A DNA stretch of 64,000 bases from the NCBI GenBank assembly GCA_902627645.1, contig CACOJX010000001.1, positions 62,001 through 126,000 on the forward strand, in the 5' to 3' direction. This stretch comes from an uncultured Pelagibacteraceae bacterium. Its GTDB lineage: Bacteria > Pseudomonadota > Alphaproteobacteria > Pelagibacterales > Pelagibacteraceae. This document shows, in pieces, positions 49,677 to 58,137 of this stretch (positions are counted from its first letter, which is position 1; each line of letters starts with the position of its first letter). The notes beneath the pieces are model-generated. The model saw nothing but the letters and a program-made list of their open reading frames with translations, did not search any database and was not told the origin of the DNA. The position numbers and the translations under genes are program-made.

Positions 49677-50693
49677 TTAGCTAAAAGCTTCTACCCAAGT
49701 GCCTTGTGTTGATGCTTTTGAGTATTCTGTTGCACGTCCTTCAAAGAAATTCATATGTTCAACAGCATTTAACATTGTATCAAGCCATCCAAGTGGATTT
49801 TTTTGAACATCATAAATTGGTTCTAAGCCTAGTTGAACTAATCTTCTGTTTCCAATAAACCTAATATAATCTTTCACTTCCTTCGCCGTCAAACCTTCCA
49901 TTGGTCCCATTTCAAAAGCCAAATCAATAAATGCATCCTCATGCTCGATTATCGTTCTGCAAGCTTCATAAAGTTCTTTTTTCAATTTTGGAGTCCAAAT
50001 TTCTGGATTTTCTTTTATGAATTCTTTAAAGATTCTTATCATAGAATTGCAATGAAGAGTTTCATCTCTTACAGACCAAGTAACAATCTGGCCCATACCT
50101 TTCATTTTATTATGTCTAGGAAAATTTAATAAAATTGCAAAACTTGCAAAAAGTTGTAACCCTTCAGTAAAAGCGCTAAAAACTGCAACTGTTTTTGCTA
50201 TATCTTCTTTTGAGTTTACATTAAATCCTTGCATATAATCGTATTTATCTTTCATTTCCTTATATTTCATAAAAGCAGAATATTCAGACTCGGGCATACC
50301 GATTGTATCTAATAAATGAGAATAAGCAGCAACGTGTACTGTTTCCATAGCAGCAAAAGCTGTCATCATCATTAAAACTTCTGTTGGTTTGAAAACAGTT
50401 GTGTAATGTCTTAAATAACAGTTATTAACCTCAACATCAGCTTGAGTAAAGAATCTAAATATTTGAGTTAAAAGATTTTTTTCTGGTTGAGATAAATTCT
50501 TTTGCCAATCTCTTACATCATCACCTAGAGGAACCTCTTCTGGTAACCAGTGAATTCTTTGTTGAGTTAACCAAGCATCATAGCACCATGGGTATCTAAA
50601 TGGTTTATAAACTGGATTTTCAACCAATAAACCCATTTTTTTTGGTTGAATTATTTCTTTATTTTCTGTTTTGATTTTATTTGTTACTGACAT
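49677..50693 (-). CDS. nrdB: Ribonucleotide reductase beta subunit
   Basis: A 338-residue class I small subunit that houses the diiron/tyrosyl radical site. Iron ligands are visible in M-E-T-V-H-V-A-A-Y (E and H) and in R-D-E-T-L-H (E and H), with further glutamates in T-E-G-L-Q. The ATG at 50693 is chosen because GGAG lies 8 bases upstream inside the nrdA end; a GTG start 9 bases earlier is less likely. It overlaps nrdA by 10 bases. Confidence 0.95.
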   Translation of the reverse strand: MSVTNKIKTENKEIIQPKKMGLLVENPVYKPFRYPWCYDAWLTQQRIHWLPEEVPLGDDVRDWQKNLSQPEKNLLTQIFRFFTQADVEVNNCYLRHYTTVFKPTEVLMMMTAFAAMETVHVAAYSHLLDTIGMPESEYSAFMKYKEMKDKYDYMQGFNVNSKEDIAKTVAVFSAFTEGLQLFASFAILLNFPRHNKMKGMGQIVTWSVRDETLHCNSMIRIFKEFIKENPEIWTPKLKKELYEACRTIIEHEDAFIDLAFEMGPMEGLTAKEVKDYIRFIGNRRLVQLGLEPIYDVQKNPLGWLDTMLNAVEHMNFFEGRATEYSKASTQGTWVEAFS

Positions 50694-52624
50694 GATAAAC
50701 ACTCCTCATACTCTGGTTGATTGTTAGTTTCTTGATTTTTTGATTTATATACATTGGCTGTAATATCTGTAGATTTCGCATTATTAATATTTTCAGCTCT
50801 TTGAATTGATTTTGACCTACAGTAATAAAGGCTTTTTAAACCTTTTTTCCATGCATCAAAATGAATTCTATGTAATTCTCTCTTATGAACATCAGCAGGT
50901 AAAAATAAATTAACTGACTGTGCTTGTGAAATAAATGGTGTTCGATCTCCACTTAACTCAATAATCCATTTTTGATTTAACTCAAAAGCAGTTTTAAAAA
51001 CATCTTTTTCCAAATCAGTTAAAAATTCTAGATGTGATACTGAACCTTGATTTGTGGTAATTGTTGACCAAGTCTCGTCATCATTCTTACCATGATTTTC
51101 TAAAATTTCTTCAAGGTATCTGTTTCTAACGTTAAATGATCCTGATAAGGTTTTATGAGTATAGCTGTTTGCCGCAATCGGCTCTACGCCTGGTGAGGCA
51201 CCACCGCAAATAATCGAAATAGATGCTGTGGGTGCTATTGCAGTTTTGTTAGAAAATCTTTCTTTGTATCCATATTCAGCCGCATCAGGACAAGCACCTC
51301 TTTCTTCAGCTAAATCTTTTGAAGCCTTATTAACTTTTTCATGAATATTTTTAAAAATTTTTTTATTCCATGCTTTTGCCATTACTGACTCTAATGGAAT
51401 TCTGTTTTTTTGTAAAAAGGAATGAAAACCCATTACTCCCAAACCAACGCTTCTTTCTCTTTCAGCTGAGTATTTTGCATCTTTAAATTGTTCTGGAGCC
51501 TTATTTATGAAATCAGATAAAACATTATCTAAAAATCTCATTACATCTTCAATCATATTTGGATCATTTTTCCATTCATCATATTTTTCTAAGTTAAGGG
51601 AAGACAGGCAACAAACAGCAGTTCGGTCTCTTCCATCTTTATCTATACCAGTTGGTAAAGTTATTTCGCTACATAAATTAGAAGTTTTAACTGTAAGATT
51701 AGCTAACTTGTGATGTTGGGGAATTTGTCTATTAACTGTATCGATATAAATTATGTAAGGCTCGCCTGTTTCTATTCTGGCAGTTAATAATCTTATCCAC
51801 AAATTTCTTGCAGATATAGTTTGTTGAATAGTTCCGTCAGCAGGACTTTTTAACGCCCACTGCTCATCATTTTCTACAGCACGCATAAATGCGTCTGAAA
51901 CTAAAACGCCATGATGTAAATTTAAAGCTTTTCGGTTTGGGTCACCACCCGTTGGTCTTCTCATTTCCATAAATTCTTCAATCTCAGGATGATCAATTGG
52001 AAGATAACAAGCTGCAGAACCTCTTCTTAAAGAACCTTGACTAATTGCCATTGTTAAGGAGTCCATTACTTTTATGAAAGGAATTATTCCAGAGGTTTTT
52101 CCAACTTTACCTATTTTTTCACCAATAGATCTTAGATTACCCCAATAACTTCCAATACCGCCACCCTTTGCCGCTAACCAAACATTTTCACTCCAAAGAT
52201 CTAAAATACCACCAAGACTATCTGATGCTTCATTCAAAAAACATGAAATTGGTAAACCTCTTTTTGTACCACCATTGGACAAAACAGGTGTAGCTGGCAT
52301 AAACCACAAATTACTAATATAGTTATAAATTCTTTGTGCATGCAAATTATCATCTGAATAAGTGCTCGCAACTCTTGCAAACAAATCTTGAAAGGATTCA
52401 TTATGTCCAAGATATCTATCTTTTAAAGTTGCTTTTCCAAAATCTGTTAAATTTATATCCTTAGAACGATCAATCTTGATAATTATACCTTTATCATTTT
52501 GAAATAACTCTGTTTCATTATTCAATGAAAAAAGATCAGGCCTTTTATCATTTTGGCTAGGCTTTATATCTGGGCTATATTCAGAGACAGCTTTCTTTAG
52601 GGCCTGCGATAGAATTTTGTTCAT
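50684..52624 (-). CDS. nrdA: Ribonucleotide reductase alpha subunit
   Basis: A 646-residue class I large subunit that reduces ribonucleoside diphosphates. The first redox cysteine is in L-P-I-S-C-F (about 127-132), the radical cysteine lies in N-L-C-S-E-I (about 317-322) and the C-terminal relay pair in E-C-L-S-C-Q. No N-terminal ATP-cone is evident, so overall activity control by dATP may be lost; this fits the shorter length compared with E. coli NrdA. Two NrdR-like boxes lie upstream. Confidence 0.94.
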   Translation of the reverse strand: MNKILSQALKKAVSEYSPDIKPSQNDKRPDLFSLNNETELFQNDKGIIIKIDRSKDINLTDFGKATLKDRYLGHNESFQDLFARVASTYSDDNLHAQRIYNYISNLWFMPATPVLSNGGTKRGLPISCFLNEASDSLGGILDLWSENVWLAAKGGGIGSYWGNLRSIGEKIGKVGKTSGIIPFIKVMDSLTMAISQGSLRRGSAACYLPIDHPEIEEFMEMRRPTGGDPNRKALNLHHGVLVSDAFMRAVENDEQWALKSPADGTIQQTISARNLWIRLLTARIETGEPYIIYIDTVNRQIPQHHKLANLTVKTSNLCSEITLPTGIDKDGRDRTAVCCLSSLNLEKYDEWKNDPNMIEDVMRFLDNVLSDFINKAPEQFKDAKYSAERERSVGLGVMGFHSFLQKNRIPLESVMAKAWNKKIFKNIHEKVNKASKDLAEERGACPDAAEYGYKERFSNKTAIAPTASISIICGGASPGVEPIAANSYTHKTLSGSFNVRNRYLEEILENHGKNDDETWSTITTNQGSVSHLEFLTDLEKDVFKTAFELNQKWIIELSGDRTPFISQAQSVNLFLPADVHKRELHRIHFDAWKKGLKSLYYCRSKSIQRAENINNAKSTDITANVYKSKNQETNNQPEYEECLSCQ

Positions 52625-52657
52625 AAAATTTATATTTTATTTGTTATTTTAGCTAAA

Positions 52658-52705
52658 ACAACTATATGTTGTATGCGCAAATCATTAATATACTATATAA
52701 TCAGT
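52658..52705 (-). promoter_or_regulatory. Two NrdR-like boxes upstream of nrdA
   Basis: Box 1 contains ACAACTATATGTTGT (52658-52672), an inverted repeat. Box 2 is centred on ACTATATAATCAGT (52692-52705). The shared core ACTATAT starts at 52661 and 52692, exactly 31 bp apart. NrdR boxes typically come in pairs about three helix turns apart before ribonucleotide reductase genes. Box 2 is less symmetric than box 1. Confidence 0.65.
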
Positions 52706-52832
52706 AAATCAATAGAACATTTATAGAACATTAAAAAAAAAAATCAACAATTAAATTACATAAAATGAACAAATAAAGTATGGCTAATAATATCTAAACG
52801 CCAGAAACAACAAAAATAGGTCCTGAAAGTAA

Positions 52833-53726
52833 ATGAAAATCATTGATTGTACAACATTTTACTCTGAACATTTAATGATGGATATTAGATTCAATGTTCT
52901 TAATGAATATGTTGATAAATTCATAGTTTGCGAATCTACAATTTCACACAGCGGAAAAAAAAAGAAACTTAACTTTGATATTAATAATTATCCAAAATTT
53001 AAAAATAAAATTTCATACATTGTTATTAACAAAGAGCCAGAAAATATAATCGGAGATAAAAATGGTTTAGCAGAACCTTATGAGAAAAGAAGCGATAGTT
53101 TAAAAAGAATAAATCTTTCTTATGATTATATGCTTAATGCAATTTCTGATGCTTCAGATGAAGATCTGATAATTTTAAGTGATAACGATGAAATACCAAA
53201 TTTAAAATCTGAACAATTTAAAAAATCAACTAAAGACATAATAATATTCAAACAACTTTTCTTTTATTACAAATTCAATTTATTGTACGATTTAGTACCT
53301 TGGTATGGATCAAAAGCTGTGAAGAAAAAAAAATTACTTTCCATGTCCTGGCTAAAAAATTTGAAAAATAAAAAATACCCGTTTTGGAGGCTTGATACAC
53401 TTTTTTCAAAATCTAGATATATAAATCTGGAAATTATTAATGATGGTGGATGGCATTTTACAAATTTAATGACTGCAGAAAAACTTTATGAAAAATTAAC
53501 AAATTTTGGACACCACGATGAATTTGAGTTAAGCGGAATGACCGTAAAAGATCTTCAAAAAAAGATTAATGATAAAGAGGTTTTTTTTAACCATTTTGTT
53601 GACAAGGAAAAATATAATGAAAGATGGAATTTTGATTATAAATTAAAAAAAATTGAAGATAAAGATTTACCAGAATATCTACAACTTAACAAAACACGTG
53701 AAGATTTAAAAAATTGGTTTGATTAA
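52833..53726 (+). CDS. GT17-family N-acetylglucosaminyltransferase-like protein
   Basis: A 297-residue protein of glycosyltransferase family 17, related to the beta-1,4-mannosyl-glycoprotein GlcNAc-transferase domain. Family features are I-D-C-T-T-F-Y at the start, D-I-R-F-N-V-L-N-E-Y-V-D-K-F-I-V-C-E (about 17-34), I-I-L-S-D-N-D-E-I-P (about 112-121) and G-G-W-H-F-T-N (about 207-213). It lies 2 bases before the oxidoreductase gene, within a glycan-related trio. Confidence 0.85.
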   Translation: MKIIDCTTFYSEHLMMDIRFNVLNEYVDKFIVCESTISHSGKKKKLNFDINNYPKFKNKISYIVINKEPENIIGDKNGLAEPYEKRSDSLKRINLSYDYMLNAISDASDEDLIILSDNDEIPNLKSEQFKKSTKDIIIFKQLFFYYKFNLLYDLVPWYGSKAVKKKKLLSMSWLKNLKNKKYPFWRLDTLFSKSRYINLEIINDGGWHFTNLMTAEKLYEKLTNFGHHDEFELSGMTVKDLQKKINDKEVFFNHFVDKEKYNERWNFDYKLKKIEDKDLPEYLQLNKTREDLKNWFD

Positions 53727-53728
53727 AA

Positions 53729-54712
53729 ATGATTAATTGGGGAATAGTTGGTCTTGGCAATATGGGTCATAAGTTTGCAAGTTCATTGGAGGAAACAAAT
53801 AATTCAAAACTTAGAGGCATTGCAAGCTTAAATGATCAAAGATTAAAAAATTTTCAGGAGACTTTTAACATTAAAAATGAATTTTTATATAAAAATTATA
53901 ACGAATTACTTGAGGAAAAAAATATAGATGCAATTTATATTGCAACTTTGAATAATTCACATTTAGAATTAATCAAGAGTTGTGCCAAAAACAAAAAAAA
54001 TATTTTATGCGAAAAACCATTTACTCTTAATTATGAAGAAGCTCAAGAAGCTCGTGATTATATAAATAGAAATAAAGTTTTCTTTTTTGAGGCAATCGCA
54101 TTTAGATCCCATCCGCAAACTCAAATTGTAAGAGAAATTATTAATCAAAATGAAATAGGCGATATCACCACTGTTGAGACATCATTTGGATTTAAAGTAA
54201 AAAAGATAAATCCGAAATCCAGATTATTTAATAAAAACTTAGGAGGAGGTAGCATATTAGATTTGGGATGTTATCCACTTAGCACATTAAATTTTCTATT
54301 TAATAAAGATTCTAAATATGAATTTACTAGTGCAAATGGGACTTTTTGTTCTACAGATGTTGATGACTCAGCTAATGCAGAAATATTAATAAATAATAAA
54401 GTTAAATGTACAATAAAAGTAAGTATCAAAGAAAATTTTGATAATAAAACTGTCATAAAAGGTACTAAAGGAGAAATCATAATTAATAACCCTTGGTTAC
54501 CTGAAAAAAAAACAACTTTGGATATAAAAAACAACAATTCTTTTTACAAAAAATTTATAAATTCTGATCTTTCAATTTTTGCCAATCAAACTCAAAAAGT
54601 TTCAGAAAATTTTCTAAATAAAACTCAAAATGATAAATTTTTGGTTGATATTGATGATTCTTTAAACATTATGAGAAACCTTACAGAGTGGTCAAATATA
54701 ATTAAGAAATAA
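53729..54712 (+). CDS. Gfo/Idh/MocA-family oxidoreductase
   Basis: A 327-residue NAD(P)-dependent sugar or cyclitol dehydrogenase. The nucleotide motif is G-I-V-G-L-G-N-M-G (about 5-13), followed by I-A-T-L-N-N-S-H, the E-K-P-F motif (about 94-97) and D-L-G-C-Y-P-L, where a histidine or tyrosine participates in catalysis. The substrate is probably a nucleotide sugar or free sugar, given the neighbouring glycosyltransferase and phosphohexomutase. Confidence 0.88.
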   Translation: MINWGIVGLGNMGHKFASSLEETNNSKLRGIASLNDQRLKNFQETFNIKNEFLYKNYNELLEEKNIDAIYIATLNNSHLELIKSCAKNKKNILCEKPFTLNYEEAQEARDYINRNKVFFFEAIAFRSHPQTQIVREIINQNEIGDITTVETSFGFKVKKINPKSRLFNKNLGGGSILDLGCYPLSTLNFLFNKDSKYEFTSANGTFCSTDVDDSANAEILINNKVKCTIKVSIKENFDNKTVIKGTKGEIIINNPWLPEKKTTLDIKNNNSFYKKFINSDLSIFANQTQKVSENFLNKTQNDKFLVDIDDSLNIMRNLTEWSNIIKK

Positions 54713-54716
54713 AGAT

Positions 54717-56171
54717 ATGTCTGATAAAATTATAATTAATAGTCTTGGTTTTCGTGAATATGATGCACGATGGATTTATGAGAAAGATATAAACAAGGAA
54801 GGTGTTAAAAATTTAGGAAAAGGTTTAGGTACACAAATTGTGCAGCACACTAAAAAAAACAATCCAAGGGTTGTAGTTGGTCATGATTATAGATCTTATA
54901 GTGAAGAAATAAAAGCAGCACTTAAAGATGGATTAAAGTCAACGGGTTGTAATATTGAAGATATAGGATTGTCACTGTCACCAATGGTTTATTTTGCTCA
55001 ATATAATTTAGATTCTGATGCTGTTGCAATGGTAACAGCTAGCCACAATGAAAATGGTTGGACAGGTGTAAAAATGGGAATTCAAAAAGGTTTAACTCAC
55101 GCCCCAAAAGAAATGAGCGAGTTAAAAGAAATAACTTTAAAAAATAAATTTATTAAAGGGCAAGGAACAGAAAAAAAAATTAAGAATTTTCAAACAATTT
55201 ATAAAAAAAATTTAATTGAGAAAAATAAGATTAATAAAAAAATTAAAGCAGTTATTGCTTGTGGTAACGGCACTGCCGGAATATTTGCTCCTGATATTTT
55301 AAGAGGGATAGGTTGTGAGATAATAGAATTGGATTGTAATCTTGACTGGACATTTCCAAAATACAATCCTAACCCTGAGGATTTAAAAATGCTTAGTGAA
55401 ATTAGCAAAGTTGTGAAGGAAAATAATGCTGATATTGGTTTTGGCTTTGATGGTGACGGTGACAGGGTTGGTGTAATTGATGACAAAGGTAACGAAATTT
55501 TTTCTGACAAAATTGGATTATTGATAGCTAGAAACTTATCTAAATCATATAAAAATTCAAAATTTATCGTTGATGTTAAGTCTACAGGTCTTTATCAAAA
55601 TGATAAACTTTTAAAAGAAAACGGGTGTCAAACAATCTATTGGAAAACAGGTCATTCACATATTAAAAGAAAAGTAAACAGTGAAAAAGCATTAGCGGGT
55701 TTTGAAAAAAGTGGTCATTTTTTTTTCAATGAACCGTTAGGTTACGGTTATGACGATGGAATAAATTCTGCAATACAAATTTGTCATTTACTTGATAACC
55801 AAAATGAAAAGATGAGTAATCTTATTAACGAACTTCCAAAAACTTACCAGTCACCAACAATGGCTCCATATTGTAAGGATGGAGAAAAATATGATGTTGT
55901 AGAAGATGTTGTTGAAAAAATTAAAAAAATTAAAGAGGATAAAATAAAAATTGATAATCAATACATAAAAGAAATTTTGACTGTAAATGGAGTGAGATTT
56001 ATATTGGAGGATGGGTCATGGGGGCTAATAAGAGCCTCTTCAAATAAACCATCATTAGTAATTGTCACCGAAAGTCCAGTTTCAAACGCGAGAAAAATAA
56101 AAATATTTGAATTTATTGATGAATTACTCTCAAAAACTGGAAAAATAGGAGAATATGATCAAAAAATATGA
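54717..56171 (+). CDS. Phosphomannomutase/phosphoglucomutase
   Basis: A 484-residue alpha-D-phosphohexomutase of the AlgC/ManB type. The catalytic serine is in T-A-S-H-N-E-N-G-W (about 102-110), the magnesium loop is D-G-D-G-D-R-V-G (about 244-251) and the sugar-binding loop is F-E-K-S-G-H (about 333-338). It interconverts hexose 1- and 6-phosphates for nucleotide-sugar synthesis. It follows the oxidoreductase gene after 4 bases and meets the convergent coiled-coil gene stop to stop. Confidence 0.93.
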   Translation: MSDKIIINSLGFREYDARWIYEKDINKEGVKNLGKGLGTQIVQHTKKNNPRVVVGHDYRSYSEEIKAALKDGLKSTGCNIEDIGLSLSPMVYFAQYNLDSDAVAMVTASHNENGWTGVKMGIQKGLTHAPKEMSELKEITLKNKFIKGQGTEKKIKNFQTIYKKNLIEKNKINKKIKAVIACGNGTAGIFAPDILRGIGCEIIELDCNLDWTFPKYNPNPEDLKMLSEISKVVKENNADIGFGFDGDGDRVGVIDDKGNEIFSDKIGLLIARNLSKSYKNSKFIVDVKSTGLYQNDKLLKENGCQTIYWKTGHSHIKRKVNSEKALAGFEKSGHFFFNEPLGYGYDDGINSAIQICHLLDNQNEKMSNLINELPKTYQSPTMAPYCKDGEKYDVVEDVVEKIKKIKEDKIKIDNQYIKEILTVNGVRFILEDGSWGLIRASSNKPSLVIVTESPVSNARKIKIFEFIDELLSKTGKIGEYDQKI

Positions 56172-57281
56172 TTAATTTTTATCCCTATCGTCTATATCAC
56201 GTTCATTAATTTTTTTTTCTAAATCACTCGGTGGGTCATCTTTTTTAATTTTAAGTTCATTTGAATAAAATTTTTTAATTAATTCTTCTTCTTTTTTCTT
56301 TTGTTCTTCATCAAATTTAATTTCCCATTCTTTAATCCTTCGGTTTTCTTCCTCAATTCTTTTTTCCTCTGCGACTTTTTCAGCTAAAGCTTTTTGATTT
56401 TCTTCCTCTATTTTCTTTTGTTTTTCTGCCTCTATTCTTGCTTCTTCAGCTCTAGCTCTATCTTCCCTTTCTTTGATAAGTTTCTGTTTTTCAGCTTCTT
56501 TTATTTCTTCTTCTTTTAATCTCAAATCTTCTTCTTTTTGTTTTTGAATTTCTTTTTCTCTAATTAATTGCCTCTCTATTTCTTGTTGCCTGTCTCTCTC
56601 TAACTGTTTAAGCCTGTTTTCTGTTTCTCTCAATTTTTCTTCTTCATATTTCAATTTTCGAGCGGCCTCTCTGATTTTTTGTTCTTCGTCTAATCTTTTT
56701 TGTCTTTCTATATCTTTAATTCTCTCTCTCTCAATTCTTTCATTCTCTTTTATTTCTCTTATTTTTTGAGCCTCAATCTCTTTATTTTTAATTTCTTCTT
56801 GTCTCACTCTTATTTTTTCTTCACGAATTCTTTGACGTTCCAACATTTTTAATCTCATTTCCTCATCTTTAATTCTTTGGGCGTCCTCTCTTATTTTTTG
56901 AGCCTCTTGATCTTTTATTTTTTGTTGTTCGATCTTTAATTGCTGGGCTTCAATTTTTCGTCTTCTTTCCTCATTTTTTCTAATTTTTTTCTCATTATCT
57001 ATCACTAATTTTTTTTGAAGTAAGATCTGACGTTTTTCTTCTTTTAATTTATCAAGTCTTTCTTTTTGAGCTGCTTTTTTTTCTCTTAAAATTTCTCTTT
57101 TTTCTTCTTTAATTCTATTTTTTTCGGCCCTCTTTTTATCTAATTCTCTTTGTTTTTTGAAATCGCTATAAAAACTACCAATCTTTTTTTTTGTATCATT
57201 TAATGAAATAAATTTTGGTATTTTGAAATTATCTAAACCTAAGGATATATTTTGTTTTTTTGTTTTTTTCTTTTTAGTCAT
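56172..57281 (-). CDS. Highly charged R/E/K/Q-rich long-helix protein
   Basis: A 369-residue low-complexity protein. I start at the ATG at 57281 (M-T-K-K-K-K-T-K-K). From about residue 45 to 345 it is almost only E, K, R, I, Q and L, in patterns such as R-I-K-D-E-E-M-R-L-K and I-E-A-E-K-Q-K-K-I-E-E-E. This predicts one continuous coiled coil or single alpha-helix about 45 nm long. There is no signal peptide or membrane segment. Similar sequences occur in TolA-like and cytoskeletal proteins, but composition alone creates such likeness. Confidence 0.75.
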   Translation of the reverse strand: MTKKKKTKKQNISLGLDNFKIPKFISLNDTKKKIGSFYSDFKKQRELDKKRAEKNRIKEEKREILREKKAAQKERLDKLKEEKRQILLQKKLVIDNEKKIRKNEERRRKIEAQQLKIEQQKIKDQEAQKIREDAQRIKDEEMRLKMLERQRIREEKIRVRQEEIKNKEIEAQKIREIKENERIERERIKDIERQKRLDEEQKIREAARKLKYEEEKLRETENRLKQLERDRQQEIERQLIREKEIQKQKEEDLRLKEEEIKEAEKQKLIKEREDRARAEEARIEAEKQKKIEEENQKALAEKVAEEKRIEEENRRIKEWEIKFDEEQKKKEEELIKKFYSNELKIKKDDPPSDLEKKINERDIDDRDKN

Positions 57282-57492
57282 TTGTATTAAAAAAAATGCT
57301 AACAATTTTTATCATTTTTGAATACTAAATGAATGTTTAATTTGAGTTTTAGAAATCCTAAATTTAAAAGTAAATTTTAAAAATTTCATTGAAACTTAAA
57401 TTTAAATACAATCTTTACGTGAATTATATTTCATCAATTAAAAAAAAAATATAACCTAAATTTTTAAGAATCAGATACTAGCAAACCTGTTA

Positions 57493-57789
57493 ATGAAAAA
57501 TAAATTTTTATATTTTTTTTGTTTAGTTTTGTTGTCAAATTGTACAATGTCGGGTTCGGCCTTCTTAGGACCAGTTTATACAGGGGCAAAAACTGGTAGT
57601 ATTTACCAAAGTTCATTATCATATAGTTCTGGAAAAGTTATAAATCACATTAAAACTAACAAAATCATTAAAATAACGGAATTAAATAACAATGATTCAC
57701 CTACGGATAAAAAGCCTGATATTCTTCTAGCTTACAAAATAGATAAGATCGAATTTTCAGATGTCATTGAACCTGAGCCATTACCTTAA
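57493..57789 (+). CDS. Small lipoprotein
   Basis: A 98-residue predicted lipoprotein with the signal M-K-N-K-F-L-Y-F-F and lipobox L-L-S-N-C (acylated C17). A glycine- and serine-rich segment G-S-A-F-L-G-P-V-Y-T-G-A-K-T-G-S-I-Y-Q follows, which resembles the glycine-zipper start of several small envelope proteins. A short acidic tail ends in proline. It has its own upstream region of about 190 bases in which I see no other feature. Function unknown. Confidence 0.75.
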   Translation: MKNKFLYFFCLVLLSNCTMSGSAFLGPVYTGAKTGSIYQSSLSYSSGKVINHIKTNKIIKITELNNNDSPTDKKPDILLAYKIDKIEFSDVIEPEPLP

Positions 57790-57874
57790 GAATATTTAAG
57801 TATTTGTGAATAAAAAAAATTTTCAATTATTACGAGTTTCAATTTTATTAACGAATCATTTAAGGTTTATTTAA

Positions 57875-57910
57875 GGGTGGTAGAGGGAGACTGAAACCAC
57901 CCCTACCTCT
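57875..57910 (+). ncRNA. Candidate H-type pseudoknot before the DUF2061 gene
   Basis: GGGTGGT (57875-57881) can pair with ACCACCC (57896-57902), and the adjoining AGAGG (57882-57886) can pair with CCTCT (57906-57910) to form an H-type pseudoknot. A competing pairing, GGTAG (57879-57883) with CTACC (57903-57907), would exclude it. The segment is much richer in G+C than its surroundings and ends 18 bases before the DUF2061 start codon, as a riboswitch-like element might. I do not recognise a known class. Confidence 0.4.
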
Positions 57911-57928
57911 AATTCATCTAAGCTTAAA

Positions 57929-58135
57929 ATGGCAGACAAAAAAATTAGATCTATAGCTAAGACGTTTTCGTGGAGAATTTTAATATTTCTGTATTGGGTA
58001 TTATTTGGTTATATTTTTACTGGTTCTTTTAAACTTGCGGGAATATTAGGAATTGGATCAATAGTTCCAATATTATTTTATTACTTTCATGAAAGAATAT
58101 GGAATAAAATTAGATGGGGCACTGATACTGAATAA
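57929..58135 (+). CDS. DUF2061 membrane protein
   Basis: A 68-residue membrane protein of the DUF2061 family. R-S-I-A-K-T-F-S-W-R-I-L at the start, two hydrophobic segments with G-S-F-K-L-A-G between them, and the E-R-I-W-N-K-I-R-W-G end are all typical. In other bacteria the family occurs near sulfate-assimilation genes, but its role is unknown. No ribosome-binding site is obvious, and a possible pseudoknot lies upstream. It is convergent with the malonyl-CoA decarboxylase gene, with 2 bases between the stops. Confidence 0.88.
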   Translation: MADKKIRSIAKTFSWRILIFLYWVLFGYIFTGSFKLAGILGIGSIVPILFYYFHERIWNKIRWGTDTE

Positions 58136-58137
58136 CT

